The notes beneath the pieces were generated by a model that did no database searches, was not told the origin of the DNA, and saw nothing but the letters and a program-made list of their open reading frames with translations. 57,493 bases of DNA from Verrucomicrobiales bacterium (lineage in GTDB: Bacteria > Verrucomicrobiota > Verrucomicrobiia > Limisphaerales > CAIMTB01): the NCBI GenBank assembly GCA_016795425.1, contig JAEUHG010000010.1:1-57493 (forward strand). Direction: 5' to 3'. Shown here one piece after another: positions 17,401-25,617 of the stretch. Each line of letters begins with the position of its first letter. Position 1 is the stretch's first letter. Both the position numbers and the translations under genes were made by a program.

Positions 17401-18566
17401 CGGTGCAAGTCGGAGGCGAAGATCTTCACATTGGGCGCCTGATTCCTCTGGTCGTAAGCCTCCAGGAAGAGGATGCCGATGGAATAGGCTTCCTCGCCCG
17501 TGGCGCAACCCGCGACCCAGACGCGGATTTCTTCCGAGGCAGGCGCCGCGTCCACGAGCGGACCGATGACGCGATCACGAAGAATCTCGAAGGCTTCCGT
17601 ATCGCGGAAGAACCGGGTGACACCGATGAGCAAGTCCTTGAAGAGACTTTCCAATTCGGCGGGGTGTTGATTGAGGCGCTCGGAGTATTCCTCGAGGCTG
17701 TCGCATTGGTTGAGGGCGATTCGCCGCTCAATGCGCCGCGAGACCGTGGCGGGCTTATAGAGGCCGAAATCCACATCGAAGGTTTCGCGCAACCGTTGAA
17801 CGATGGCCGGCAGCCCGACCAGAGCTTCACCGTGCCTTTGGAGTTTGGAGACGGCAGCGGGCAGGGCGCGATTCTGGCCGTAGGCGAGAATCGCGGCCGG
17901 CATCTCCTCCGGGGCCATGACGGCATCGGCCAAGCCGGTGTCGATCGCGCTGCGGGGCATGCCGTCGAACTTGGCCGTTTCCTGACTTTGGGCGAGGACG
18001 AGCCCGCCCATATCATGCACATCCATCAATCCGATGGTTCCGTCGGTGCCTGTACCCGAGAGCACGATGGCAATCGCCTTCTCCCCCACCTCACGCGCGA
18101 GGGATTGGAAGAAGGTGTTGATGGGCATGTTGAGGGCGGCATCCCTGGGACGGCCCTTGGTCATGAGGCGACCATCGGCGATGAACATCTCCATGCCCGG
18201 CGACAGCAGGTGAACGGTGTTCTGGCGGAGTTCAGTGGAACCTTCGACACGCTGGATCGCCATGGTGGTGAACCGCGCCAGCAGTTCGTTCATCAGGCTC
18301 TTGAAGTCGGGAGACAAGTGCTGCAGCACGACGAAAGCCATTCCGCTATCCGGCGGCATCGCCTTGAAGAAGCGTTCGAGCGCCTCCAAGCCGCCGGCAG
18401 AAGCACCGATACCGACCACGTAACTCGGCTTCGCCACGGCGGTTGGCGGGACCGGGGCGCCGGGAGCCATGCCGACCTCCTGGGCGCTGCCATCCGGAGC
18501 CGAACCTTCGTCTGGTGTTTCGATGATCATAGGAGGCGGGTGTGGAGTGTCCTTGGTGCCGTGCAT
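14415..18566 (-). CDS. CheB-CheR-PAS-histidine kinase-receiver hybrid
   Basis: About 1383 residues. In order: CheB methylesterase (GIGASAGG serine, LQHLSPDFKS histidine, LSGTGTDGT aspartate), CheR methyltransferase (VWVAGCATGEEAYS), a long coiled coil of EELQASNEELQ-type repeats, two PAS domains, HisKA with the phosphohistidine in GGIAHDFNN, HATPase, and a receiver with phosphate acceptor in VVLDLTMPGIDG and lysine in QKPF. All catalytic signatures are present. This layout is known from non-chemotaxis signalling proteins and is cytoplasmic. The frame opens at 18668; MHGTKD (18566) and MIIETPDEG (18530) are likelier starts, but no clear ribosome site decides. No separate chemoreceptor or output regulator is nearby. 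Confidence 0.9.
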   Translation of the reverse strand: MHGTKDTPHPPPMIIETPDEGSAPDGSAQEVGMAPGAPVPPTAVAKPSYVVGIGASAGGLEALERFFKAMPPDSGMAFVVLQHLSPDFKSLMNELLARFTTMAIQRVEGSTELRQNTVHLLSPGMEMFIADGRLMTKGRPRDAALNMPINTFFQSLAREVGEKAIAIVLSGTGTDGTIGLMDVHDMGGLVLAQSQETAKFDGMPRSAIDTGLADAVMAPEEMPAAILAYGQNRALPAAVSKLQRHGEALVGLPAIVQRLRETFDVDFGLYKPATVSRRIERRIALNQCDSLEEYSERLNQHPAELESLFKDLLIGVTRFFRDTEAFEILRDRVIGPLVDAAPASEEIRVWVAGCATGEEAYSIGILFLEAYDQRNQAPNVKIFASDLHRESLAIASDGLYSAVSLEEISTTRRERFFVQEDSQSYRVHGRLRRLLVFSAHNLIKDPPFTKIDLVSCRNLLIYFQPGAQNKVLGTLHFALKLHGTLLLGPSEGPGELQGEFEILDRPWRLYRKAHDSRLPMELRMNLPVTTARNQRLPIPGDVRLSRAYDTLLNRFVPTGVLVNERRDVLHLFGESDRFLRPQTGRMSSDVVTMARGDLRIALASAIQSALKRSQKVTFKGVRAGESTAPCVIDVTAEPLTDRITSAVFVLVLFHEERPIPVPEPEQVRTFQLGEEAEMRIQQLENELVYTKESLQTTVEELQTSNEELQASNEELQASNEELQSTNEELHSVNEELYSVNAELEQKIKELSETTTDLRNLIQSSEIGTIFTDADRRIRLYTPAAANIFNLLPQDVGRDIQHITSRVHSDDVFQDIDRSFATKTAQVKKVITHDGRAFLRRITPYQDANRLPAGLILTFVDITALDAAERQFQTMFESAPQAIVMVDAAGRIVLANRQAERIFLYESGEMVGLPLHHLLPERFREGHEHQRVGYMTKPETRPMGRDRKLLALRKDGVEIATEIGLSTIQVRGETCVMALITDISDRLVLEAEHRKIEERLQEAARLESLGLLAGGIAHDFNNILTGILSNISLLEKDLADPRLRCLCEEAHKASLRAGELCRQMLAYSGRGQFVLEHVDLQALADDTVQLVRASLDKNLVIQIDNGGRTIRVEVDPPQIRQVLMNLIINAGEAMEGRQGSIRIRIGLTRLSPEDASSLTIAPIEVHGEFAVVEVADDGIGISAENLKRIFDPFYTTKFAGRGLGLAAVTGIVRGHKGGLSVTSVLGHGTTFKLLLPVTEEGVLADPPVSGSALDVDNWPPSGRILVVDDEDSVRMAIVSILTRFGLESVAVSSGREAIATFAASPDAFDLVVLDLTMPGIDGAEAFRELCRIKPTVRVLLISGYSVNESSMRYAGLGIAGFLQKPFGVSTFRDAMRAVFDRMPG

Positions 18567-18690
18567 CCGCGTCCGTTGCATTAGATACGCATACGCCAAC
18601 AACAATCCCGGATGACATCGCCTCTCTTGCCTTGTCGCCGCAGATTCCGGATACACCGAAATTGACATTAAGTTCGCATTATTTGTTTAT

Positions 18691-18811
18691 GCCGTGTCCC
18701 CGCGCTGCAGGCGCAGTTCTGGAGCGGACTGCCTTTGCATCGTGGACACGGCCCATCCTGGGCGCGGGATGAATCCGACCTTTGAACGCCGCTGCAGTTC
18801 TGGAAAGGTCG
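18691..18811. other. Two successive inverted repeats in a divergent promoter region
   Basis: Between the divergent kinase and MFS genes, GCCGTGTCC (18691-18699) pairs with GGACACGGC (18744-18752), and CGACCTTT (18776-18783) pairs with AAAGGTCG (18804-18811). Both enclosed segments contain the word GCAGTTCTGGA or a near copy. They could be operators or RNA structures; nothing identifies the factor. Confidence 0.35.
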
Positions 18812-18933
18812 GGTCAGCAATCCGATGGCATGCGCAGATGGCGACGAGGCTGGAACCGGCATCGAACTGGCGGAGCGATCCGCGTCGTTCGAAGGCGGTT
18901 GGGATTTCGTAACGACGCACGGAACGACCCGGC

Positions 18934-20196
18934 ATGAAGAGACCTGAAGGAACTCCCTCCGCAACGGCTTGGTTCGTGGTGGCGTTGCTGGTGCCGGTGG
19001 CGCTGTTGAACTACATGGACCGGCAGATGCTGGCGGCGATGAAGTCGTCCGTGATGACGGACATTCCGGACATCGGCAGCGAGGCGAACTGGGGCAAGAT
19101 CCTGGCGTTCTTCAAGTGGACCTACGCGCTGCTCAGTCCGATCGGCGGGTATCTCGCGGACCGGTTCAGTCGGCGGCACGTGATTGCGGGCAGTCTGGTG
19201 GCCTGGTCGGCGGTGACATGGGCGACGGGTCACGTGACGACCTTCGAGCAACTCCTGGTGACACGGGCGGTGATGGGGATCAGCGAGGCGTTCTACATTC
19301 CGGCGGCGCTGGCGTTGATCTCGGATTTTCATGCGGGCCCGACGCGGTCGCGGGCGGTGGGCATGCATCAGATGGGGATCTACGCGGGCGTGATTCTGGG
19401 CGGGTTCAGCGGTTACGCCGCGGATCATCCGTCGCTTGGATGGCGCTGGATGTTCGATGTGTGCGGTGTGCTTGGGGTGATATACGCGTTCCCGTTGTTC
19501 TTTTTGTTGCGAAACGCGCCGCCGCGGCCCGGGCAGGCAGCGGAGGGGGCGGTGTCACCGGTCGGAGCGCTGCGCGAGTTGCTGGGCAATCCATCGTTCA
19601 TTCTGCTGGTGCTGTATTTCACGCTGCCGGCGATGGCGGGGTGGATCGTGCGCGACTGGATGCCCGCGATCCTGAAGGCGGAGTTCGGCATTGGCCAGGG
19701 GAAGGCGGGTGTCTCCGCGACCCTTTACTGGATGCTGGCGTGCATCTTCGGGGCGGTATTGGGAGGTTGGTTGGCGGATCGCTGGGCACGGCGGACGATT
19801 CGGGGCCGAATTTATACCAGCGCGATCGGCAACGTTCTCATCGTGATCGCCATGTTCGGAGTCGGCTATTCACCGCAATGGGGCCTGCTTTGGGTGGCGA
19901 TCGTCTTCCTGATGGTTTTCGGATTGGGCTGGGGATTCTTTGATGCCAACAACATGCCCATTCTCTGTCAGATCGCGCGCCCGCATCTTCGGGCGACCGG
20001 GTACGGCCTGATGAACCTGGTGAGCATCAGTTGCGGCGGTTTCGCTGACTGGTGGTTCGGTATCCTGCGCGACTGGAAGGTCCCGCTGATGGCGATCTTC
20101 GGCATCTTCGCCAGTCTGGCACTCATTTCGATCGTTTTGATTCTGCTGGTTCGGCCGAGGGACACCGAGTCCGGGCCGGCACCTGTGTCGCACTAA
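18934..20196 (+). CDS. MFS transporter, probably for an organic acid or sialic-acid-type sugar
   Basis: 420 residues with about 12 hydrophobic segments; inner membrane. The signature loop after segment 2 is GGYLADRFSRRHVI, and its second-half counterpart is GGWLADRWARRTIRG. The start NYMDRQMLA is typical of anion-cation symporter-type carriers for sugar acids. It lies nine bases before an N-acetylneuraminate-lyase-like gene on the same strand, so the two probably form an operon that takes up and cleaves a keto sugar acid. The substrate is inferred from context only. Confidence 0.85.
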   Translation: MKRPEGTPSATAWFVVALLVPVALLNYMDRQMLAAMKSSVMTDIPDIGSEANWGKILAFFKWTYALLSPIGGYLADRFSRRHVIAGSLVAWSAVTWATGHVTTFEQLLVTRAVMGISEAFYIPAALALISDFHAGPTRSRAVGMHQMGIYAGVILGGFSGYAADHPSLGWRWMFDVCGVLGVIYAFPLFFLLRNAPPRPGQAAEGAVSPVGALRELLGNPSFILLVLYFTLPAMAGWIVRDWMPAILKAEFGIGQGKAGVSATLYWMLACIFGAVLGGWLADRWARRTIRGRIYTSAIGNVLIVIAMFGVGYSPQWGLLWVAIVFLMVFGLGWGFFDANNMPILCQIARPHLRATGYGLMNLVSISCGGFADWWFGILRDWKVPLMAIFGIFASLALISIVLILLVRPRDTESGPAPVSH

Positions 20197-20205
20197 GTTT
20201 GTTCC

Positions 20206-21123
20206 ATGAAACCCCTGCACCCGCTTCGCGGCCTGGTGGCCGCCACCCACACACCTTTCCGCACCGACGGATCCCTCAACCTGGACGTCATCGAACGCCA
20301 GGCCGCGCACCTGCTCAACGACGGCGTGAAAACCGTCTTCATCAACGGCACGACCGCCGAGTGCACCTCGTTGTCTTGCCAGGAACGGCAGGCCCTGGCC
20401 CGGCGATGGTGCGAAGTGGCGCGAGGCACCGAATTGAAGGTCTCGATCCACGTCGGCTCGAACTGTCTTCCCGATTCGCGTGCCATGGCCGCCCAGGCCG
20501 AGGAACTGGACGCCATTTCGATCTCAGCCTTCGCCCCCAGTTACTTCAAACCACGGGACCTCGACATGCTGATCGGATGGTGCGCAGAGATCGCAGCGGC
20601 GGCACCGGAAACCCCGTTCTATTTCTACGATATTCCGGTTTTCACCCATGTTTCGTTGTCCATGCCGGATTTCCTGGAACGCGCCCCGTCCCGCCTGCCG
20701 ACGCTGGTGGGGCTGAAATTCTCGAACCCCGACCTGATGGCCTTCCAACTCTGCCTGGCGGCGGGTGGCGGCCGCTTCAATCTCGCTTTTGGCTGTGACG
20801 AGTGGCTGCTGTCGACCCTGGTCCTGGGTGGCACGGGAGGAGTGGGGAGCACCTACAATTTCGCGGCACCGATCTATCATCGCATGATCAAAGCCTACGA
20901 AGCCGGCAATCTGGCGGAGGCGCGAGCCGAACAACTGCGTTCGGCGCAACTCGTGCGCCTGTTGGCGAGATACGGTTTCATGGGCGCGGCCAAAGCCACG
21001 ATGGGCCTGCTGGGAGTGGATGTTGGCGCGCCACGCCCGCCCCACAGTTCGCTGACTGCCGACCAAATTCGGCAGTTGAAAGGCGAACTGGAAACCTTGG
21101 GGTTCTTCGATTGGATTCGGTGA
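20206..21123 (+). CDS. DapA/NanA-family lyase, N-acetylneuraminate-lyase-like
   Basis: 305 residues, cytoplasmic TIM barrel forming a Schiff base with a 2-keto acid. The lysine is in LVGLKFSNPDLMAF and the catalytic tyrosine in FYFYDIPVFT; the segment THVSLSMPDFLERAP follows sialic acid lyases rather than dihydrodipicolinate synthase. The phosphate-type loop near the start is modified (NGTTAECTSLS), as in the sialic acid lyase branch. The adjacent MFS gene supports a catabolic role. A related keto-acid aldolase is possible; the family is sure, the substrate likely but unproven. Confidence 0.85.
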   Translation: MKPLHPLRGLVAATHTPFRTDGSLNLDVIERQAAHLLNDGVKTVFINGTTAECTSLSCQERQALARRWCEVARGTELKVSIHVGSNCLPDSRAMAAQAEELDAISISAFAPSYFKPRDLDMLIGWCAEIAAAAPETPFYFYDIPVFTHVSLSMPDFLERAPSRLPTLVGLKFSNPDLMAFQLCLAAGGGRFNLAFGCDEWLLSTLVLGGTGGVGSTYNFAAPIYHRMIKAYEAGNLAEARAEQLRSAQLVRLLARYGFMGAAKATMGLLGVDVGAPRPPHSSLTADQIRQLKGELETLGFFDWIR

Positions 21124-21268
21124 CCCGACGGCGGCGTCGGCGATACGACCGGGTGTGCCACTGTCGAGCCGTTGGTCTTACAAACTTCCCGGTGGATTGG
21201 GTGACGAACGCATCGACCGACCGATAACCGGACGACCTTCGGCGGGACCCCTCACGTCTTGGTCGCGC

Positions 21269-22093
21269 TTACTTCCCCGGACGTTTCGCCGGAGGCACCC
21301 AATTGCGGTGCCAATCGAGGCGCCAGAGTTTCTCGAGCTTGACGAGTTCGGCGTGGCCGTCGACGAAGCCGTGGTTGATGGCGCCGGGGAGTTCGTTTTT
21401 CGGATTGAAGATACCGTTCTTGGGCCAGGTGGCGCCGCCGTGGCGTGGAAGCGTCAGGCGCACCATGGCACCGGCGAAATCATCACCAGTATAGAGATTA
21501 CGGGCTGGGGGATCGTTGGGCTGCGGCCAGGTGTCGATCCAGTTGCCGTCAGAAATCACCGGGGTGGTGGAGGTCGTGGGACAATCCACATCACTCTTGA
21601 ACTTCTTGGGCTTATGTTCGGCTGTGCTGAAATAGGGGTCATCATCGCCGTAGAACCACCCGTTGAAGACATAACTCCCCTCGTAGTCGAAGCCTTTCGA
21701 ACCGGTCCATAGCCAAGTCTGGTTGAGTGAACCGCTGTTGGGGTGGCGGCGCTTGCCCTTGCTGGCGGCGGACGGCGCGGCCGGGCAAATACGAGCCGCA
21801 TTGATAGCGCCGTAATTGGTGGCGAGAACGGTGACCCACAGCGCGTTGTCCATGGTCGCGGTCGGTTGGCCGTTGTAAGGGACCGATTTCCCGAAATCGG
21901 ACAGGTACATGAACGTGGCCAGGGAGAGTGTCTTGGCATTGTTCAGGCACTTGATCTGGTGAGCCTTGGACTTCGCCTTGGCGAGGGCCGGCAGCAGCAT
22001 ACTGGCCAGGATCGCGATGATGGCGATGACGACAAGCAACTCGATGAGCGTGAATCCGAATCGGTGCGATCCGGATGGGGAGTTTTTCTTCAT
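21269..22093 (-). CDS. Pilin-like protein with N-methylation signal
   Basis: 274 residues. After a short basic leader ([13 protein letters not shown]) comes [20 protein letters not shown], the type IV prepilin cleavage and methylation signal, then the ALAKAKSKA helix usual in Verrucomicrobiota/Lentisphaerae members. The C-terminal part is soluble and rich in aromatic and proline residues, ending with [12 protein letters not shown], typical of this expanded family. Start at 22093 fits the signal and has GGAG eight bases ahead; the upstream open frame is non-coding. Such proteins are abundant in this phylum without known pili, so the role is uncertain. It stands alone. Confidence 0.87.
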   Translation of the reverse strand: MKKNSPSGSHRFGFTLIELLVVIAIIAILASMLLPALAKAKSKAHQIKCLNNAKTLSLATFMYLSDFGKSVPYNGQPTATMDNALWVTVLATNYGAINAARICPAAPSAASKGKRRHPNSGSLNQTWLWTGSKGFDYEGSYVFNGWFYGDDDPYFSTAEHKPKKFKSDVDCPTTSTTPVISDGNWIDTWPQPNDPPARNLYTGDDFAGAMVRLTLPRHGGATWPKNGIFNPKNELPGAINHGFVDGHAELVKLEKLWRLDWHRNWVPPAKRPGK

Positions 22094-22303
22094 GGGTTTG
22101 GCTCCAGCCGTGTTCGGCGTCCCACCGACGGAACCCCAGGTTGGAATCCCTGGACCGCGGAATGGAACGGCGGACACTTTCTCCCCGATCCAGGCGTCCG
22201 CCCACGGCCGAGGCACGCAGAGTCGTGGCTGGCAGTCGCCATAGTTCGAGGATGGCCGCAGGCTGAAGGACCCAAGAACCGAGGTCAAGCGGCGGTCACC
22301 GCG

Positions 22304-22723
22304 TCATTCACCGATGATCTTGACCAGCACGCGCTTCTTTCGGCGCCCGTCGAACTCACCATAGAATATCTGCTCCCAGGGACCGAAATCGAGCTGGCCC
22401 TTGGTGACGGCGACCACCACTTCACGCCCCATGATCTGGCGTTTGAGATGAGCATCGGCATTGTCCTCTCCCGTCCGGTTATGAAGGTATTGTGATGTCG
22501 GTGCGTGCGGAGCGAGTCTTTCGAGCCAAGTGTCGTAGTCCTGGTGCAGCCCCGATTCGTTGTCATTGATAAACACGCTGGCAGTGATGTGCATGGCATT
22601 GACCAGGCAAAGGCCTTCCTGAATGCCGCTGCGACGGACCAGGTCCTCGACCGTCGGGGTGATATTGATGAATCCGCGGCGTGCCGGGACTTCGAACCAG
22701 AGATGTTCCGTCAAAGATCTCAT
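22304..22723 (-). CDS. YjbQ family (UPF0047) protein
   Basis: 139 residues, cytoplasmic, trimeric fold. Family marks are the start [18 protein letters not shown], the segment [16 protein letters not shown], and the end [20 protein letters not shown]. Conserved histidines and aspartates ([26 protein letters not shown]) form the family's metal-site region. YjbQ proteins show weak thiamine-phosphate-synthase activity in some tests; the cellular role is unsettled. Length is normal. It is divergent from the DUF1501 gene, with 171 bases between. Confidence 0.93.
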   Translation of the reverse strand: MRSLTEHLWFEVPARRGFINITPTVEDLVRRSGIQEGLCLVNAMHITASVFINDNESGLHQDYDTWLERLAPHAPTSQYLHNRTGEDNADAHLKRQIMGREVVVAVTKGQLDFGPWEQIFYGEFDGRRKKRVLVKIIGE

Positions 22724-22894
22724 GGACCGAGTGTTTCATGGCGACCGCGAGGATGCAGCCTTGGAGACCCGACCGGGTCCGATGCCGGGATAGGGCGCAT
22801 TAGGATTCATCAACACGGCTAGTATGCACGCTTGACTTGCTCTTCGGGGTCGTGGGAAGGCATGGGCTCAGCATCCAGAGTCGAGCCCCCATCC

Positions 22895-24247
22895 ATGCTA
22901 ACCATTCTCGGGCCCCAACCCTCCCGCTCGGGATTTTGTGACGGTGTCACCCGTCGCAACTTCCTGCGCATCGGCACCTTGGGGATGGGCGGGCTATCGC
23001 TTGCGGGCCTGCTCAGGGCTGAGAACACCTCGGGAAGCCGCCGTTCGCAAAAGGCGGTGATCATGATCTTCCTTCCCGGCGGACCGTCCCACCAGGACAT
23101 GTTCGACCTGAAGATGGATGCGCCATCGGAGATCCGCGGCGAGTTTCGGCCGATTGCGACGAACGTTCCCGGGATCCAGATCTGCGAGCACCTTCCGCTG
23201 ATCGCCAAGCAGGCGGACCGCTATACCCTCATCCGCTCGATGGTTGGCGCCGAGGATCGGCACGATGCGATTACCTGCCACACCAGCCGGCATCCGCGGA
23301 ACCAACCCCCGGGTGGCTGGCCCTCGATGGGATCGGTGCTGAGCCGATTGCAGGGTCCTGCCGACCCGGCCATGCCGGCGTATGTGGGTTTGGCGCCGAA
23401 GATGGGGCACGTGCCCTGGTCGGACAACGGGCGGTCCGGGTATTTGGGTCCGGCCTGTGCTCCGTTCGAAATCAACAAAGGCGGCGGCAAAGAGGACATG
23501 GTCCTCAACGGCATCACATTGGATCGACTTACCGACCGCCGCACACTGCTGCAATCGCTGGATCGCTTCCGCCGCGACGTCGATGCCTCCGGCCAGATGT
23601 CGGGACTGGATGCTTACACGCAGCAGGCGTTCGGGATTCTGACTTCGAGCCGTTTGGTCCAGGCGCTCGATCTCAAGAACGAGGATCCGAAGGTGGTGGA
23701 ACGCTACGGCAAAGGGGATCCCCGCAATCGTGACGACGGCGGCCCGAAACTGATGGAGCATTTCCTCATCGCCCGCCGACTGGTGGAGGCCGGTTCGCGG
23801 TTCGTCACCCTGGCGTTCAGTCGATGGGACCATCACGGCGACAATTTTGGCGCCCTGCGCCAGGACCTCCCACTTCTTGACCAGGGATTGAGCGCGTTAT
23901 TGGACGACCTTCACCAGCGGGGCATGGAGCGGGACGTCAGCGTGGTGGTGTGGGGTGAATTCGGGAGGACGCCGACGATTAACAAGGACGGAGGCCGAGA
24001 CCACTGGCCGCGGGTCAGTTGTGCGTTGCTGGCGGGCGGCGGGATGCGGCATGGGCAGGTGATTGGGGCGACGGAGCGATTGGGAGGAGAGGCGAGCGAA
24101 CGCCCGGTGCAATTCGGCGAAGTGCACGCGACACTGTACCATTGCCTGGGGATCGACGTGAACAAGGTGACCCTTCCCGACCTGACAGGGCGCCCTCAAT
24201 TCCTGGTGGACAACGGCCTTCAGCCCATGCGGGAGCTGGTGGGCTGA
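22895..24247 (+). CDS. DUF1501 Tat-exported protein, copy 1
   Basis: 450 residues. The N-terminus has a twin-arginine signal ([16 protein letters not shown]), so it is exported folded. The body matches DUF1501, a sulfatase/alkaline-phosphatase-like fold: [38 protein letters not shown], and [20 protein letters not shown] with conserved H, D and R. Function is unknown in all species. Start ATG 22895 is set by alignment to the next gene (both begin MLT). It is followed after 15 bases by a close paralogue and heads the 14-kb gene train. Confidence 0.92.
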   Translation: MLTILGPQPSRSGFCDGVTRRNFLRIGTLGMGGLSLAGLLRAENTSGSRRSQKAVIMIFLPGGPSHQDMFDLKMDAPSEIRGEFRPIATNVPGIQICEHLPLIAKQADRYTLIRSMVGAEDRHDAITCHTSRHPRNQPPGGWPSMGSVLSRLQGPADPAMPAYVGLAPKMGHVPWSDNGRSGYLGPACAPFEINKGGGKEDMVLNGITLDRLTDRRTLLQSLDRFRRDVDASGQMSGLDAYTQQAFGILTSSRLVQALDLKNEDPKVVERYGKGDPRNRDDGGPKLMEHFLIARRLVEAGSRFVTLAFSRWDHHGDNFGALRQDLPLLDQGLSALLDDLHQRGMERDVSVVVWGEFGRTPTINKDGGRDHWPRVSCALLAGGGMRHGQVIGATERLGGEASERPVQFGEVHATLYHCLGIDVNKVTLPDLTGRPQFLVDNGLQPMRELVG

Positions 24248-24262
24248 CAACCCTGTGACGGC

Positions 24263-25600
24263 ATGCTGACTCTCCCCGGCCCTTCCTCTCGATATTGCGA
24301 TGGTCTGTCCCGCCGCAACTTTCTGCGCATTGGCGCCCTGGGTCTGGGAGGCCTGGCCCTTCCCGACCTTCTCCGCGCCGAATCGCTGGGCCCTCCACGT
24401 CATTCCCAAAAGTCGGTCATCATGATTTACCTGCCCGGCGGACCGCCGCACCAGGACATGTTCGACCTCAAACTGGAGGCGCCGTCGGAGATCCGGGGGG
24501 AGTTCCGCCCGATCCCGACCAACCTCGATGGACTGCAGATTTGCGAGCACCTGCCGCGTCTGGCTCGGTTGGCCGACAAATACACCATCATCCGCTCCAT
24601 CGCGGACGCCGTGGATGATCACTCCGACTTCATGTGCCAAACCGGGCGGCGAAAGGCGAACCCGCCGCCGGGAGGCTGGCCGACGATGGGCGCGTGTGTG
24701 GCTAAAATCCTGGGAGCCACCGACGCTGCGGTGCCGCCATTCATCGGGCTCGAACCGCGCATGCAGCATCGTCCTTATAACGCCGCAACGGCGGGCTTCA
24801 CGGGTGTCGGCTGCGAGTCCTTCAAGCCGGCGGCCGACAGCCGTTCCGACATGGTCCTGAATGGGATCACCACCGAACGTCTCAGCGACCGGCGTGCGTT
24901 GCTGACGGCCATTGACCGCTTTCGACGGGATGTGGACGGCAGCGGCCTGATGGCCGGTTTGGACACGTTCAACCAGCAGGCGTTCGGCATGCTGACCTCG
25001 AGCCGGTTGCTGGAGGCGCTGGATGTCAAAGGGGAGGACGCCCGATTGTTGGAGCGTTACGGAAGGGGCGACGCCAAGGTGCATGGCGACGCGGCCCCCA
25101 TGCTCAATGAGCAATTCCTGATCGCCCGTCGACTCGTCGAGGCAGGCGCGCGCTTTGTGACGGTGGCCTACGGTTTTTGGGATTATCACGGCAACAATTT
25201 CGGCAATGCCCGCAACGACCTTCCCATGCTCGACCAGGCGACCAGTGCGCTCATTGAGGACCTGCACCAGCGTGGACTCGACAAGGACGTGAGCGTGATC
25301 GTGTGGGGCGAATTCGGCCGTTCACCGACCATCAACAAGGACGCCGGACGGGATCACTGGCCGCGCGTCAGTTGTGCGTTACTCGCAGGAGGCGCCATGC
25401 GTCACGGACAGGTGATTGGAGCCACCGACCGTTTGGGTGGGGAACCGGCGGAGCGCCCGGTCACCTTTGGAGAAGTTTTTGCGACCCTCTATCACAATCT
25501 CGGCATCGACGTGAACAAGGTGACGCTGCCTGACCTGTCAGGGCGTCCACAGTTCCTTGTTCCCGACGGCGCCCAGCCCATGCGCGAGTTAGTGGGTTGA
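24263..25600 (+). CDS. DUF1501 Tat-exported protein, copy 2
   Basis: 445 residues, tandem paralogue of the previous gene with the same layout throughout: [16 protein letters not shown] signal, [17 protein letters not shown], and WGEFGRSPTINKDAGRDHWP. The two copies align end to end without large gaps, pointing to an old tandem duplication; both keep the conserved residues. The next gene begins 17 bases after the stop, and its open frame overlaps the stop, so cotranscription is likely. The biochemical role is unknown; the family usually neighbours DUF1549/DUF1553 proteins, as here. Confidence 0.92.
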   Translation: MLTLPGPSSRYCDGLSRRNFLRIGALGLGGLALPDLLRAESLGPPRHSQKSVIMIYLPGGPPHQDMFDLKLEAPSEIRGEFRPIPTNLDGLQICEHLPRLARLADKYTIIRSIADAVDDHSDFMCQTGRRKANPPPGGWPTMGACVAKILGATDAAVPPFIGLEPRMQHRPYNAATAGFTGVGCESFKPAADSRSDMVLNGITTERLSDRRALLTAIDRFRRDVDGSGLMAGLDTFNQQAFGMLTSSRLLEALDVKGEDARLLERYGRGDAKVHGDAAPMLNEQFLIARRLVEAGARFVTVAYGFWDYHGNNFGNARNDLPMLDQATSALIEDLHQRGLDKDVSVIVWGEFGRSPTINKDAGRDHWPRVSCALLAGGAMRHGQVIGATDRLGGEPAERPVTFGEVFATLYHNLGIDVNKVTLPDLSGRPQFLVPDGAQPMRELVG

Positions 25601-25617
25601 GTGCCGCCAGCCATCCC

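Noticed and set aside
15819..18584. 921-codon open frame on the plus strand opposite the hybrid kinase
   Set aside because: Antisense shadow of a GC-rich gene; its translation has no domain pattern and the opposite strand encodes an unmistakable multidomain kinase.
23897..25267. 456-codon minus-strand frame
   Set aside because: Opposite the DUF1501 tandem; a similar shadow occurs opposite copy 1 because the two genes are paralogues.
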